From positions 1 through 64,000 of the forward strand of contig NZ_JACHKZ010000020.1 in NCBI RefSeq assembly GCF_014207855.1: a stretch of DNA of 64,000 nt, in the 5' to 3' direction. The position numbers and the translations under genes are program-made. Source of the DNA: Comamonas odontotermitis (lineage in GTDB: Bacteria; Pseudomonadota; Gammaproteobacteria; Burkholderiales; Burkholderiaceae_C). The notes under the pieces are model-generated. The model was not told the origin of the DNA. It made no database searches and worked only from the letters and a program-made list of their open reading frames with translations. Every line of letters begins with the position of its first letter. Position 1 is the first letter of the stretch. Of this stretch, positions 9,253 through 17,580 are shown in pieces.

Positions 9253-10221
9253 TCACTTCAGGCGGGCCAGTCTGTAGAGCAGAAAGGAGCCGGCCACTTG
9301 CAAGCCACCGGCAACAAAGATCAGCTTCTGCCCGGTGGAATCGTTCCACATGCGCATGAAATACCCTTCGTTGAGCACCATGATCAAGGTGCCTACCACG
9401 ATAGGCAGCAGGGCAAGAACCCAGGCAGACAGCCGTACTTCGGTGGAGAGGGCATGCAGTTCCCGCTCGGCAGATTGGCGGTCCCGGATATAGGCTGATA
9501 CGCGCTCCAGCACCAGATCGGCGCGCCCGCCGTAGCGGGTGCTCATGCGAAAGACTGCGGCCAGCAGGCCAAACTCGGGCAGGCCCCACATACGCTCGAG
9601 TTGGCCCATCGCCTGGCCGAGGTCTGGTGAGATGTTGAGTGAGGCACTGACATGCTGCAGTGCGCCGCCCAGTGGCTCGGGGACGTTGTTGCAGGCAAGC
9701 TGAAAGGAGGCGTGTGGGGAATTGCCGATGGAAATGAGGCGCACCACGTTGTCCAGGAATGCTGGCAACTGGGAAAGCATCTTGGCGCGGCGGCGATTGA
9801 GACGCATGGCTATGCCAAAACACGAGAGCAGTACCAGCACCAGCAGTACCGCCGCTCCCATGGCCAGCCCGCCATGCGAGGCCGCAAGCACCGTAAGAGT
9901 CAGACCGATGCAGCCCAGCAGCAGGAGGGTGCGCGGTGCGATGCCCCAGGCCTCATAGCCCACGAAATCCTCCAGCCTCTGCCAGACGGAGGATTCCTGT
10001 AGCCTCGCACCCACTGCCACACCGGGATCAATGCTGGAGCCGGGCATGGGCAAGGGGGATGCCTGCATTTCGCGCTGAATATCCAGATTGCGTTGCAGAT
10101 TGTCTTGCAGAGCTTTGCGGGTGTCGCCACTGCGCGCGCGTGCAAACAGCCACAGCGCCAAAGCCAGCAGGATGCAAGCGAGGGCAGCCAGGATCAGAAT
10201 GGCGGGCGCAAGCGTTGTCAT
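9253..10221 (-). CDS. tadB: TadB, inner-membrane platform protein (type II secretion F family)
   Basis: A 322-residue membrane protein. It has an N-terminal helix (LILAALACILLALALWLF), a central pair of helices, a T2SSF domain containing LPAFLDNVVRLISIGNSP, and C-terminal helices. It partners TadC in the Flp pilus inner-membrane platform. Start: ATG at 10221 lies at the cpaF stop (ATGCGATGA); the longer 10254 start would overlap cpaF further and is less likely. Confidence 0.88.
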   Translation of the reverse strand: MTTLAPAILILAALACILLALALWLFARARSGDTRKALQDNLQRNLDIQREMQASPLPMPGSSIDPGVAVGARLQESSVWQRLEDFVGYEAWGIAPRTLLLLGCIGLTLTVLAASHGGLAMGAAVLLVLVLLSCFGIAMRLNRRRAKMLSQLPAFLDNVVRLISIGNSPHASFQLACNNVPEPLGGALQHVSASLNISPDLGQAMGQLERMWGLPEFGLLAAVFRMSTRYGGRADLVLERVSAYIRDRQSAERELHALSTEVRLSAWVLALLPIVVGTLIMVLNEGYFMRMWNDSTGQKLIFVAGGLQVAGSFLLYRLARLK

Positions 10222-11534
10222 CGCATGCCCCCTGTCTGCTGCTGAGCACGCCACCAGCTCAAGAGCTTGGGCGAGTGGGGCGAGATGCCCATTGATGTCC
10301 AGTTGTCGATTTCCTGGCCGTCCGCACCTATCTGTGGCTCATAGCGGTACAGCTCCTGCATGGAAATGACGTTGTCGGTCATGCCCGTCACTTCGGTCAG
10401 AGAGAGCAGGCGGCGCCTGCCGTTGGACAGGCGACCGATCTGGACAATGAAATCCACCGCATTGGCAATCTGTCGGCGCAGGCTCACTTCACTGCCCTGG
10501 AATCCTGCAAACCCTGCCAGCATCTCGGCGCGGTACAGGCACTCGCGGGGCGAGCTTGCATGGATCGTACCCATTGAGCCGTCATGGCCGGTATTCATGG
10601 CCTGCAATAGTTCCAGCACTTCGCCACTGCGCACTTCGCCAACAATGATGCGGTCGGGGCGCATGCGCAGGCTGTTGATCAGCAGATCGCGGATGCTGAC
10701 GTGGCCGCTGCCGTCGAAGCTGCCGGGGCGGCTCTCCAGCCTGACGACATGGGTGTGGTTGAGAGAGAGCTCGGCGGTGTCCTCGATGGTCACGATCCGT
10801 TCGCTGCTGGGGATGAAGTGAGCAAGCGCATTGAGCAGCGAAGTCTTGCCAGAGCTGGTACCGCCACTCACCAGAATATTGCAGCGTGCCTGCACTGCCA
10901 TCTCCAGAATGCGGCAGATGTCTTCGTTGAAGGTGCCCAGGCGCACCAGTTCTTTGGGTGTGAGCGGGTCCTTGCGAAATTTTCGGATCGACACCGAGGG
11001 CCCGTCGATAGCCAAGGGCGCAATGATGACGTTGATACGGCCGCCTTCGGGCAGGCGCGCATCCACCATGGGGCTGGATTCGTCCAACCTGCGGCCCAGG
11101 GGTGCCAGAATGCGGCGCACAATGCGCAACACATGCTCGTCGTCCTTGAAGTGCGAGGGCTCGCGTTGCAAAACACCGCCGCGCGATACATATACCACTT
11201 CGGACCCGTTGATGAGGATGTCCTCCACTCGTGGGTCTTCCAGCAGCGGCTGCAAGGGCCCCAGTCCAGTGAGCTCGCGTGTCAATGCATGAGCCACCAA
11301 CTGCGCTTCTGCCTCATTGACCGGCACTGCGTGCAAGCGGATGTAGCTGTCGAGCTCCAGCGTCACGAACTGCGCTATTGCCGCCTGCGACCAGCGGCCA
11401 AACTCGGCTCCCAGCTCCTCGATGCGGCTGAGCAGGTGCTCGTAGGCACTGTTTTTCAGGTCGGCAAACAGGGCGCTGCGCTCAAACTCGCTGACGGCCG
11501 CCGGTGCTACAGGGGGAAATGTAGTGGTTGTCAT
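10218..11534 (-). CDS. cpaF: CpaF/TadA, pilus assembly ATPase
   Basis: A 438-residue type IV secretion/pilus ATPase that powers Flp pilus assembly on the cytoplasmic face. Walker A is GGTSSGKT (224-231). Further C-terminal are the His-box region around [11 protein letters not shown] and the conserved [16 protein letters not shown] and [14 protein letters not shown] motifs. The N-terminal 100 residues match the CpaF/TadA N-domain. The start lies 7 bases after the cpaE stop and the end overlaps tadB. All ATPase motifs look intact. Confidence 0.93.
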   Translation of the reverse strand: MTTTTFPPVAPAAVSEFERSALFADLKNSAYEHLLSRIEELGAEFGRWSQAAIAQFVTLELDSYIRLHAVPVNEAEAQLVAHALTRELTGLGPLQPLLEDPRVEDILINGSEVVYVSRGGVLQREPSHFKDDEHVLRIVRRILAPLGRRLDESSPMVDARLPEGGRINVIIAPLAIDGPSVSIRKFRKDPLTPKELVRLGTFNEDICRILEMAVQARCNILVSGGTSSGKTSLLNALAHFIPSSERIVTIEDTAELSLNHTHVVRLESRPGSFDGSGHVSIRDLLINSLRMRPDRIIVGEVRSGEVLELLQAMNTGHDGSMGTIHASSPRECLYRAEMLAGFAGFQGSEVSLRRQIANAVDFIVQIGRLSNGRRRLLSLTEVTGMTDNVISMQELYRYEPQIGADGQEIDNWTSMGISPHSPKLLSWWRAQQQTGGMR

Positions 11535-11541
11535 GGGCGGC

Positions 11542-13026
11542 TCAATGTTTTTTCAGACGTTGCAGCCAACCAGACCAGGGGCTGGCTGGGACGAGGGCAT
11601 AGGGCGCTGCCGCTGGGTGGTGTGTGGCCAGCAGTTGGCGCAGCAAGCCATCGAGCGCCTGCACATAGGGCTCGCGCTTGGGTTGCAGTGGCAGCAGGGC
11701 TCCCAGATTGACAACTTGGGCCAATTCGCGCCGCCGCTCTGGAATGACCCCCAGCAGGGGCAGTTGCAGTTGCTTGGACATTTGCTGCGCGCTTAGCTCC
11801 AAGCGGGGGTCGTGCCGGCTCACCACCAATTGCAGCCGGTCGCGGTCAATCTGGTGGGCTTCGAGCTGCTGGAGCAACTCGGTAGTCCAGACGACGCTGG
11901 CGACGCTCTGGTCGCACAGAATCCAGATATCGCTGGCACTGGGCAGCAGCTCCAATGTCAGTTGCAGTGACGCTGCAGCGCCCAGGTCGAGCACAATATG
12001 TTCAAAATACTGACCAAGGCGTGAGAGCAGCGCGTCGACATCCGCCGCTGCCAGGGGTTGAATCGGGCGTGGCTGCGTCAGCAGGCGCAGGCCACTGCCG
12101 TGGCGGGCCAATGCGCTTTGGGCCATGCGTCTGTCCATACGCCGATGCTGGCTGACGGCATCACCAAAACTGAATTCGCCCGGGGTGTTGAGATAGATGG
12201 CGCAGTCCCCACCCGGGGTGCCCATCTCCATCAGCAGGCAGGACAGGTTTTCTGCGTCGTCGCCGTGCAGGCCATTGGCGGTTGTATGAGAGGCCAGGCG
12301 CTGCTGCAAATACCACGCCAGATGGCTGGCTGCCAGGCTGCAGCCCAGTCCAGCGCGGGCAGACAGCAGGGCGGTGACGGGTGCCTTGTGGCGACTGGGT
12401 TCTGCCACAGGCGGCTGGCTGAGAAAGTGTGCAATGGTTTGCTGGGCGCTGTCGAGCGGGCCGTCCATGTCCAGAAAATCCTGCACGCCGCACCGCAGTG
12501 CGGCAAGCATGCATTGCGGGTCGTTGCTGTGGCCCAGTGCCACACGGGGAATATGGGGGAACACGGTTTGCAGCTGCGTCGCCATGGCCACTGCGGGGTC
12601 CAGGGCACCAGGAATGAACTGAATCAATATGGCCTGGGGCTGCTGGCGGTGCACCGCATCAAAGAGATTGTCCTGAAAGCGCATGCCATACAGCTCCGCG
12701 CCATTGAGCACTTGATGCATCCAGGTGTGCACCAATGCGCCATCGCTGCCATTGCCGTGTACCAATACCAGCGGCACCCGCCGCAGCGGCTCCACTGGAG
12801 GCGCTGGCGCGGTCAGCGCAGAGTCTTGCTGCGTATCTACCGAGCCGCCTGGAGATGTCGTTCCTATCGAGGAGAAGTGCTCCGGGTTGCTTCGCAGGAA
12901 GGGCATGGAAACGACATCTGCCCCCGCGTCTGGTTGCGCGGGTGGCCGCACGGACAGCAGATCAGCCAGTGATGGTGTCGCCGCAGGTGCTGCAGCTGGT
13001 GTGGGGGCAAGGGATTCGCTGTTCAT
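11542..13026 (-). CDS. cpaE: CpaE/TadZ, pilus localisation ParA/MinD-like protein
   Basis: A 494-residue protein with a receiver-like N-terminal half and a MinD/ParA-like C-terminal half. CpaE/TadZ places the Tad apparatus at the pole and recruits CpaF. The expected deviant Walker A loop reads SARAGLGCSLAASHLA: both lysines of KGGxGKT are missing, so nucleotide hydrolysis is doubtful. Downstream structure is kept (HIVLDLGAAASLQLTLEL; WILCDQSVASVVWT). Start: ATG at 13026, 4 bases after the cpaC stop; the upstream 13098 start would lie inside cpaC. The first 95 residues are Pro/Ala-rich and look disordered. Confidence 0.83.
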   Translation of the reverse strand: MNSESLAPTPAAAPAATPSLADLLSVRPPAQPDAGADVVSMPFLRSNPEHFSSIGTTSPGGSVDTQQDSALTAPAPPVEPLRRVPLVLVHGNGSDGALVHTWMHQVLNGAELYGMRFQDNLFDAVHRQQPQAILIQFIPGALDPAVAMATQLQTVFPHIPRVALGHSNDPQCMLAALRCGVQDFLDMDGPLDSAQQTIAHFLSQPPVAEPSRHKAPVTALLSARAGLGCSLAASHLAWYLQQRLASHTTANGLHGDDAENLSCLLMEMGTPGGDCAIYLNTPGEFSFGDAVSQHRRMDRRMAQSALARHGSGLRLLTQPRPIQPLAAADVDALLSRLGQYFEHIVLDLGAAASLQLTLELLPSASDIWILCDQSVASVVWTTELLQQLEAHQIDRDRLQLVVSRHDPRLELSAQQMSKQLQLPLLGVIPERRRELAQVVNLGALLPLQPKREPYVQALDGLLRQLLATHHPAAAPYALVPASPWSGWLQRLKKH

Positions 13027-13030
13027 GGCG

Positions 13031-14485
13031 TCAGTACGAAAAGCCTGGCAAAGCTGCGCTACCGGGAGGTGTGCCCAGCATGTAAGGAGCCCATACATTG
13101 CGGGCGTTGCGCTGCTCGGAGCTGGCGCCAGGCAGCATCGCTTCCAGGTTGGTGTTGGCGGGCAGTGGCTGCACGAGCCGCGGCGTGACGATGATCACGA
13201 GCTCTGTCTCGTCTTGCGTGTAATTGAGATTCTTGAAGAAGGTGCCCAGGATGGGCAGATCGCCCAGCAGCGGCACTTTGCTGACGCTGGACATGGTGTT
13301 GCGGCTGACGAGGCCGCCAATGACGAAGCTCTCTCCGTCGGCCAACTCCACCATGGTGTCTGCACGGCGGGTGCGTAGCGCGGGTACCGTGATGCCGCTG
13401 ATGGTGACGCCATTGGTGTAATCCAGATCACTGGCCTCTGGCGCCACCTTCAATGCAATGCGCTCATCGGACAGGATGGTGGGCGTGAGCTGCAGCTTGA
13501 CGCCGAACTCCTTGTACTGGATGGAGATGTTGTTGCTGGCGCTGCTGGGCACCGGAATCGGAATTTCTCCGCCTGCCAGAAAGCTTGCGCTCTGACCGGT
13601 GTGAGCCACGAGCGTGGGCTTGGCCAATACGCGGGCCAGGCCATTGCCTTCGAGAAAACCCAGCTGCGCGGTAATGCCCGCACCACTGAACGCCCTGCCA
13701 AAGCCCAGCACCAGGTTCATGGCGCTGGCGATGGCCGATGTCCCGCCCGACCCCGATCCAGATTCGGAGCCAGAGCCGCCTGTGCTGCCTGAGCCGGTAC
13801 CACCGCCAGAGCTGCCATTGTTGCCACCACCGCTTCCGCTGCCCGGGGTGAAGACGCCAAATTGGAACCCATGGTTATTGGGACCACCACTTTGCAGGTT
13901 GACGCCTGCGCGGCGCAGCGCGTTTTTCTTGAACTCCACCACCTGTACATCTACTTGTACGGTGTTGCTGGCCACCTCAATCTGTGACCGATCTTCCAGC
14001 ACCGTTCCCTTGGCGGCACCGGAGCTGGCAAGGGCTACGGCATGGGCGTGCTCCGGCAAGCTGGAGAGGCGGCGTTCAAGCAACAGGTGCGGGTTGTTGA
14101 CACGCACCAGCCAATGCTGTGCTTCGCCCTTGACTGGCCAGACAACAAGGGTGGTCTGACCAGGGGATTTGGGTGTCAGCAGCAATTGGGCTGCGTTTTT
14201 GGTGGCAGGGCTGCTCAGATCGCGCAGCACTTTGGCGTCGAGCACATTGGGGTCGCCCACGGCAATACGCGCCACGGCAGTGCTGTGGGGCAGCAACTGC
14301 TGTCTGCCCACCGTCAACTCCAGCGGCGTTGCCTTGTCCCGTTGCGCATCGTATGGAGCGTTGTCGCTGCGTACGGTCTCAGCCGAGGGCAATTGTGCCG
14401 CCACGGGCAGAGCCAGGCTGGCAAGACTTGCACCAAACAGGCTGGTGATCAGATGAAGCGTTGCAGTGTGCGTAGTAGGTGTCAT
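13031..14485 (-). CDS. cpaC: CpaC/RcpA, outer-membrane secretin of the Tad pilus
   Basis: A 484-residue secretin forming the outer-membrane channel for Flp pili. The signal peptide ends near residue 30 (LPVAA). An N-terminal pilus/secretin domain (about 50-130) is followed by the secretin core with the signature VPLLGDLPILGTFFK near residue 405. Residues 215-250 are almost pure Gly/Ser/Thr (GSGSGGGNNGSSGGGTGSGS and onward), an insert between secretin subdomains that is longer than usual. A 110-base gap separates it from cpaB. No cpaD gene follows; cpaE comes next. Confidence 0.9.
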   Translation of the reverse strand: MTPTTHTATLHLITSLFGASLASLALPVAAQLPSAETVRSDNAPYDAQRDKATPLELTVGRQQLLPHSTAVARIAVGDPNVLDAKVLRDLSSPATKNAAQLLLTPKSPGQTTLVVWPVKGEAQHWLVRVNNPHLLLERRLSSLPEHAHAVALASSGAAKGTVLEDRSQIEVASNTVQVDVQVVEFKKNALRRAGVNLQSGGPNNHGFQFGVFTPGSGSGGGNNGSSGGGTGSGSTGGSGSESGSGSGGTSAIASAMNLVLGFGRAFSGAGITAQLGFLEGNGLARVLAKPTLVAHTGQSASFLAGGEIPIPVPSSASNNISIQYKEFGVKLQLTPTILSDERIALKVAPEASDLDYTNGVTISGITVPALRTRRADTMVELADGESFVIGGLVSRNTMSSVSKVPLLGDLPILGTFFKNLNYTQDETELVIIVTPRLVQPLPANTNLEAMLPGASSEQRNARNVWAPYMLGTPPGSAALPGFSY

Positions 14486-14595
14486 ATTGCTGGCCTCCAG
14501 CCTTAGGCAATGCGGGTTTTATTGTTTTCATTCACTATCAGACAAATAGCTGCTTGCGCTTTATAGGTAGGCAATAGCGGCATGTTTCCTCCCAA

Positions 14596-15621
14596 TCAAT
14601 AGCTCATGGTCTGCACCGAAGCGCCTTGGTAGACTTCGACGGTCTGTGTGCGCAGGGAAGGTGCCGGGGATGTTCCCGCTCCTGAATACGGGGGCGGGGG
14701 AGTGACCAGGGGCGTTGAGCCCCGAGCATGTTTGGCTGGCGCGCCAACTGCCAGATCCCTGAAGCGCAGGCCCGCAAAAGAGCGGTCTGCCGCCTGCAGC
14801 AGTTCATCTTTTTTCAGCTTGCCCGCTACCGGTTGTAAAACGGTCGGCAGGGCCGCGAACAAGGCTGGATTGGGTACAGAGGTGTCGTCCGGGTGGCGCA
14901 GGGCCAGGGTGAGGTGGCCGTACTTTTCCGCCAGCGTCAGGCGCTCCACATCTTCTAGCGGTACCGCCAGTACGGCTGTATTGGCAGGGGCAGGAGGTGT
15001 GGCGTTTCCGTTGCTGCGGCGCGAGCTGTCGCTGTCTTGCTGGGCCTGGCGCTGAGCAGCAGTGGGAGGCGGATTTTCCACGCTGGCAGCGCCATAGGCC
15101 AGCACGCGGCTACGGGCCATCAGCAGGCGGGTCTGGGTGTCTATGTCTGCCTTGTCGTTCTTGCCGTCGAGGGTAAAGAACACGTCCACAAAATCGCCCG
15201 GACGTACATGGTTGCCAGCGGCCATGGGCTCTTTGACGGCAATGGATACCGCGCGTTGGCCAGGCTCGATCTGCAAAGCCAGGCCGCTGAGCAGATGTTG
15301 CTCGAACAAGGGTGCCTGGGCAGGCAGCGCCACGACCGTGGTTCGGCCCACCAGCGGCGCGGTACTGGAAAAGCTGTTGGGTACAGCCGCTGGCAGCTGT
15401 GCAAGTTGCACATCTTCTGCGGTCAGCCGCTGGCCTGCCGGTACTGCCTTGGCGGCGACCACGACGGCATGGGTCGTGGCCGGTGCGGAGGGGGCCTGCA
15501 CGGTTGGCGTGGCAGGCGCTTGCACGGGGCGGGTGGGTTGGCGGCCCAGCATCCAGGCGGCCACTCCCAGCACAATGGCGAGAACGAGCAGCAAGCCAGC
15601 AAGTATCTTGGTGAGGTTCAT
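14596..15621 (-). CDS. cpaB: CpaB/RcpC, Flp pilus assembly protein
   Basis: A 341-residue protein with an N-terminal membrane helix (ILAGLLLVLAIVLGVAAWML), an SAF-type domain (AVPAGQRLTAEDVQLAQLP) and the RcpC domain with ISIAVKEPMAAGNHVRPGDFVDVFF. CpaB modulates the secretin and the periplasmic passage of the pilus. Start: ATG at 15621 preceded by AGGAG with 9-base spacing. A longer 15735 reading adds a non-membrane extension without a ribosome site. The C-terminal 50 residues are Pro/Thr/Ser-rich. The 174 bases between this gene and tadV hold nothing recognised. Confidence 0.87.
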   Translation of the reverse strand: MNLTKILAGLLLVLAIVLGVAAWMLGRQPTRPVQAPATPTVQAPSAPATTHAVVVAAKAVPAGQRLTAEDVQLAQLPAAVPNSFSSTAPLVGRTTVVALPAQAPLFEQHLLSGLALQIEPGQRAVSIAVKEPMAAGNHVRPGDFVDVFFTLDGKNDKADIDTQTRLLMARSRVLAYGAASVENPPPTAAQRQAQQDSDSSRRSNGNATPPAPANTAVLAVPLEDVERLTLAEKYGHLTLALRHPDDTSVPNPALFAALPTVLQPVAGKLKKDELLQAADRSFAGLRFRDLAVGAPAKHARGSTPLVTPPPPYSGAGTSPAPSLRTQTVEVYQGASVQTMSY

Positions 15622-15795
15622 CGTGTGTGCTCCTGATGGTTTGCTTGTTGTTGGGCCTGGGTTGCCGTGGTGCAGCAGGTGCTTGGATTTGGTACCTGCC
15701 GCGCAGGGTGCGCGCGAGGCTGAGACCAGAGGCAAACACCCGGCGCATTGCGGGCAGGTGGCGGATGCGGTGGAATGGCTGGCATGGAAAAAACC

Positions 15796-16362
15796 TCAGT
15801 TCGCCAGGCTGGGGCCGGTGCGCAGCACCACCCAGATGGCGGCAATCGCCATGTAGCCCGCATACGGAATGCTGCGCTGGATGACGCGCTTGCCGCTGGC
15901 GGTGGTTGTGGGTGATGCAGTGGCTGGCACCATGCTCGCTGCCAGCGGCGCAGGCAGGTGTGCCTGCAGCCAGCCGCCGTAGACGCTGAGCTGCAGACGA
16001 CGCCATGCGAGCACAGCCATGCCATGCAGCCCGGCGAGCAGGCTGCCGCCAAGCCAGATGGCCAGCAGGTAAGGAGAAATGCCAAACCACAGACCCATCA
16101 CAGCGGCAAATTTGACATCGCCAGCTCCCATCCAGCGCAATGCATAGAAGGGCAGCAATATGGCGAACGCCGCCGCAGCGCCAACCAGGCCACTCCAAGG
16201 CTCCACCCAGAACGGCTGCACGCCACTGAACAATGCCACCGTGCCTGTCGCCAGGCCCAGCAGCACCATCCAGTTGCGTACTTTGCGGCTGTGCAGATCC
16301 ATGGCTGCTACGACGGCGAGCCATAGCAGCAGGACGCACGAGAGGAGCCAGGTGGTGGTCAT
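15796..16362 (-). CDS. tadV: TadV/CpaA, A24-family prepilin peptidase
   Basis: A 188-residue polytopic membrane aspartyl protease that cleaves Flp prepilin and the TadE-like pseudopilins. Both catalytic aspartates are visible: AMDLHSRKVRNW near residue 20 and the GxGD motif in MGAGDVKFAAV near 85. It lacks the N-methylase domain of PilD, as is normal for TadV. The C-terminal tail extends beyond the minimal family length, with a last hydrophobic segment AGYMAIAAIWVVL. The ATG overlaps the flp stop (ATGA), so flp and tadV are probably coupled. Confidence 0.88.
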   Translation of the reverse strand: MTTTWLLSCVLLLWLAVVAAMDLHSRKVRNWMVLLGLATGTVALFSGVQPFWVEPWSGLVGAAAAFAILLPFYALRWMGAGDVKFAAVMGLWFGISPYLLAIWLGGSLLAGLHGMAVLAWRRLQLSVYGGWLQAHLPAPLAASMVPATASPTTTASGKRVIQRSIPYAGYMAIAAIWVVLRTGPSLAN

Positions 16363-16583
16363 GGAGTGGTAGGTGCTGCAGCACACGTCGTCGAGGCGTC
16401 TGCCCAGGTTGTGCTCGGTGTCTTGACGATATTGGAGAGTTTGCAGAACATCTCGTTGAGTCCTCCGCCAATGGCGCTGGCACCTGCAATGATTGCCACT
16501 GCGATCAACCCTGCAATCAATCCATACTCAATCGCTGTCGCACCTTCTTCGTCCTTCCAGAAGTTCTTGATGAAGTTCGTCAT
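16359..16583 (-). CDS. flp: Flp/Fap-type pilin
   Basis: A 74-residue Flp prepilin, the major subunit of Tad pili. The leader MTNFIKNFWKDEEG is followed by the Flp motif ATAIEYGLIAGLIAVAIIAG; cleavage is expected after Gly14, giving a mature chain with Glu and Tyr at positions +5 and +6. The C-terminal part is short with two Cys. The start overlaps the 3' end of an upstream remnant ORF by 56 bases. It is the only flp gene seen in the window. Confidence 0.93.
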   Translation of the reverse strand: MTNFIKNFWKDEEGATAIEYGLIAGLIAVAIIAGASAIGGGLNEMFCKLSNIVKTPSTTWADASTTCAAAPTTP

Positions 16584-16893
16584 AGTGGTCTCCAGTTTTC
16601 ACAAGGCCCATGGAGGAAAACAGTGGCTGGCGATGGGCGGACACCAGCCGCTGTACGGGAAAACGCGCTGCTACCAGCGCCAGGGCGCTGGCACGCCGCG
16701 ATGCGGCCTGACGCAGGTCATTGCGGCCTACGGCGCCCAGCTCTGCCCGGCGCTCTTCCACCCGGACGAGCTGGCCGATGATGTCCGCCGATTCGGCAGC
16801 GAGCTGGTTGGCAATGCAGGCCTCCTGCTCATAGAGCTTCAGGCGGGTCTGCAGGCCTGTGATCCATTCTTGGTGGCGGCCAGGCTGGCTCAT
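16528..16893 (-). pseudogene. Coiled-coil ORF, possible remnant of a HlyD-type secretion adaptor
   Basis: A 121-residue ORF. Its first 90 residues are charged and helical with a spacing like the coiled-coil hairpin of HlyD/PrtE adaptors (LQTRLKLYEQEACIANQLAAE ending in ASRRASALALVAARF). It lacks the membrane anchor, lipoyl-like halves and C-terminus of a real adaptor (about 400-450 residues), and its 3' end runs 56 bases into flp. The ATG overlaps the stop of the upstream exporter fragment (ATGA). Read together they look like the remains of an exporter-adaptor operon after internal deletions. The HlyD assignment is by pattern only; a small coupled protein of new function is the alternative. 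Confidence 0.4.
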
Positions 16894-17216
16894 AGCGCGG
16901 CCTCCTGAGCGGCCGTGCCTCGTTCGTCGTAGGTGCTCTGGTGAGGCTGGTGGACTGCCGATGCGGCATGCGGCAGGGGGCGTTCAGGCTGGCTGGGGCC
17001 GCGCGAGACGACGCGGTTGTATACCTGCAGCAAAAAGATAGAGGGCAACAGGCCCAGCAGACTGATGGGCAACGCCAGCCACAACGCCCGCTGTAGATGG
17101 CTGCAGGCGTGCTTGAAGCTGCTGCCAATGGCTTTGGAAAACGGCCCTGCCACGCCAACTGGTGCTGCAGCTGGCGCTGCAGGAACCAGTTTGTGGGGAA
17201 GCAGGAATTCAAGCAT
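16890..17216 (-). pseudogene. N-terminal fragment of a type I secretion ABC exporter
   Basis: A 108-residue ORF containing one hydrophobic segment that matches the first transmembrane helix of LapB/PrtD-type exporters: LALPISLLGLLPSIFLLQ followed by VYNRVVSRG, where the family has MLQVYDRVLxS. Real exporters run 550-700 residues with six helices and a nucleotide-binding domain; here the sequence turns into a Pro/His/Gln-rich tail straight after the first helix. It is probably a truncated gene. If expressed it would be a single-pass inner-membrane peptide. It is the first gene downstream of the AT-rich region and may lead the flp transcript. Confidence 0.5.
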
Positions 17217-17326
17217 GGCTGGAAAATTGTCGAGTTAGTAACAACGAGAAACCAATATCCAGAAATCGTTTCCAATGCATTGTGCAGATATTGCGTAACT
17301 ATCGGAAGTTTATGTAACTAATAATT

Positions 17327-17343
17327 TCCATAAATAGTGCCAA
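17327..17343 (-). promoter_or_regulatory. Candidate sigma-54 promoter (strong -24, weak -12)
   Basis: On the minus strand TTGGCAC is followed by TATTTATGGA. The -24 half matches the sigma-54 consensus fully; the -12 half has ATGGA instead of TTGCA, so the key GC is missing. It lies about 110 bases upstream of the first ORF of the flp cluster, in a locus that encodes a sigma-54 activator. Confidence 0.3.
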
Positions 17344-17348
17344 ATTGG

Positions 17349-17363
17349 TGTCAAAAAATGACA
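17349..17363. promoter_or_regulatory. Inverted repeat TGTCA-N5-TGACA, possible operator
   Basis: TGTCA-AAAAA-TGACA is a perfect 5-bp inverted repeat with an A5 spacer, a few bases from the candidate sigma-54 element. A further TGACA half site lies about 30 bases to the right. It could bind a dimeric regulator; no family is recognised. Confidence 0.3.
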
Positions 17364-17580
17364 ATTTGTTATTTTATTAATGTTAGTAAATGACAACTGC
17401 GCTATGTGATGCTAGCAAGTTCTATGCAAAATATGTAAAAAACACCCGTTATCGAGAAGATTTATGTATTTGCTTATTATTTTTTATATTTTGATACATA
17501 TAAATAATTAATAAGCACGATGGAGCTCGGGCAGTTCCTCTTTGCTTATGGACGCGCTCCGGGCTCTTGTAGAGAAGCCT

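Larger units (their letters stand above)
17217..17580. other. AT-rich intergenic region upstream of the flp/tad cluster
   Basis: About 360 bases with no gene and much lower GC than the flanking genes, especially 17320-17520. It probably holds the promoter of the flp/tad transcript and the 3' end of the gene at 17581. Within it lie a candidate sigma-54 element and an inverted repeat, listed separately. No clear intrinsic terminator was found for the 17581-19056 gene. Confidence 0.6.

Noticed and set aside
17456-17520. Possible phage or integron attachment site in the AT-rich stretch
   Set aside because: No integrase, tRNA gene or direct repeats are nearby; low GC alone is not evidence.
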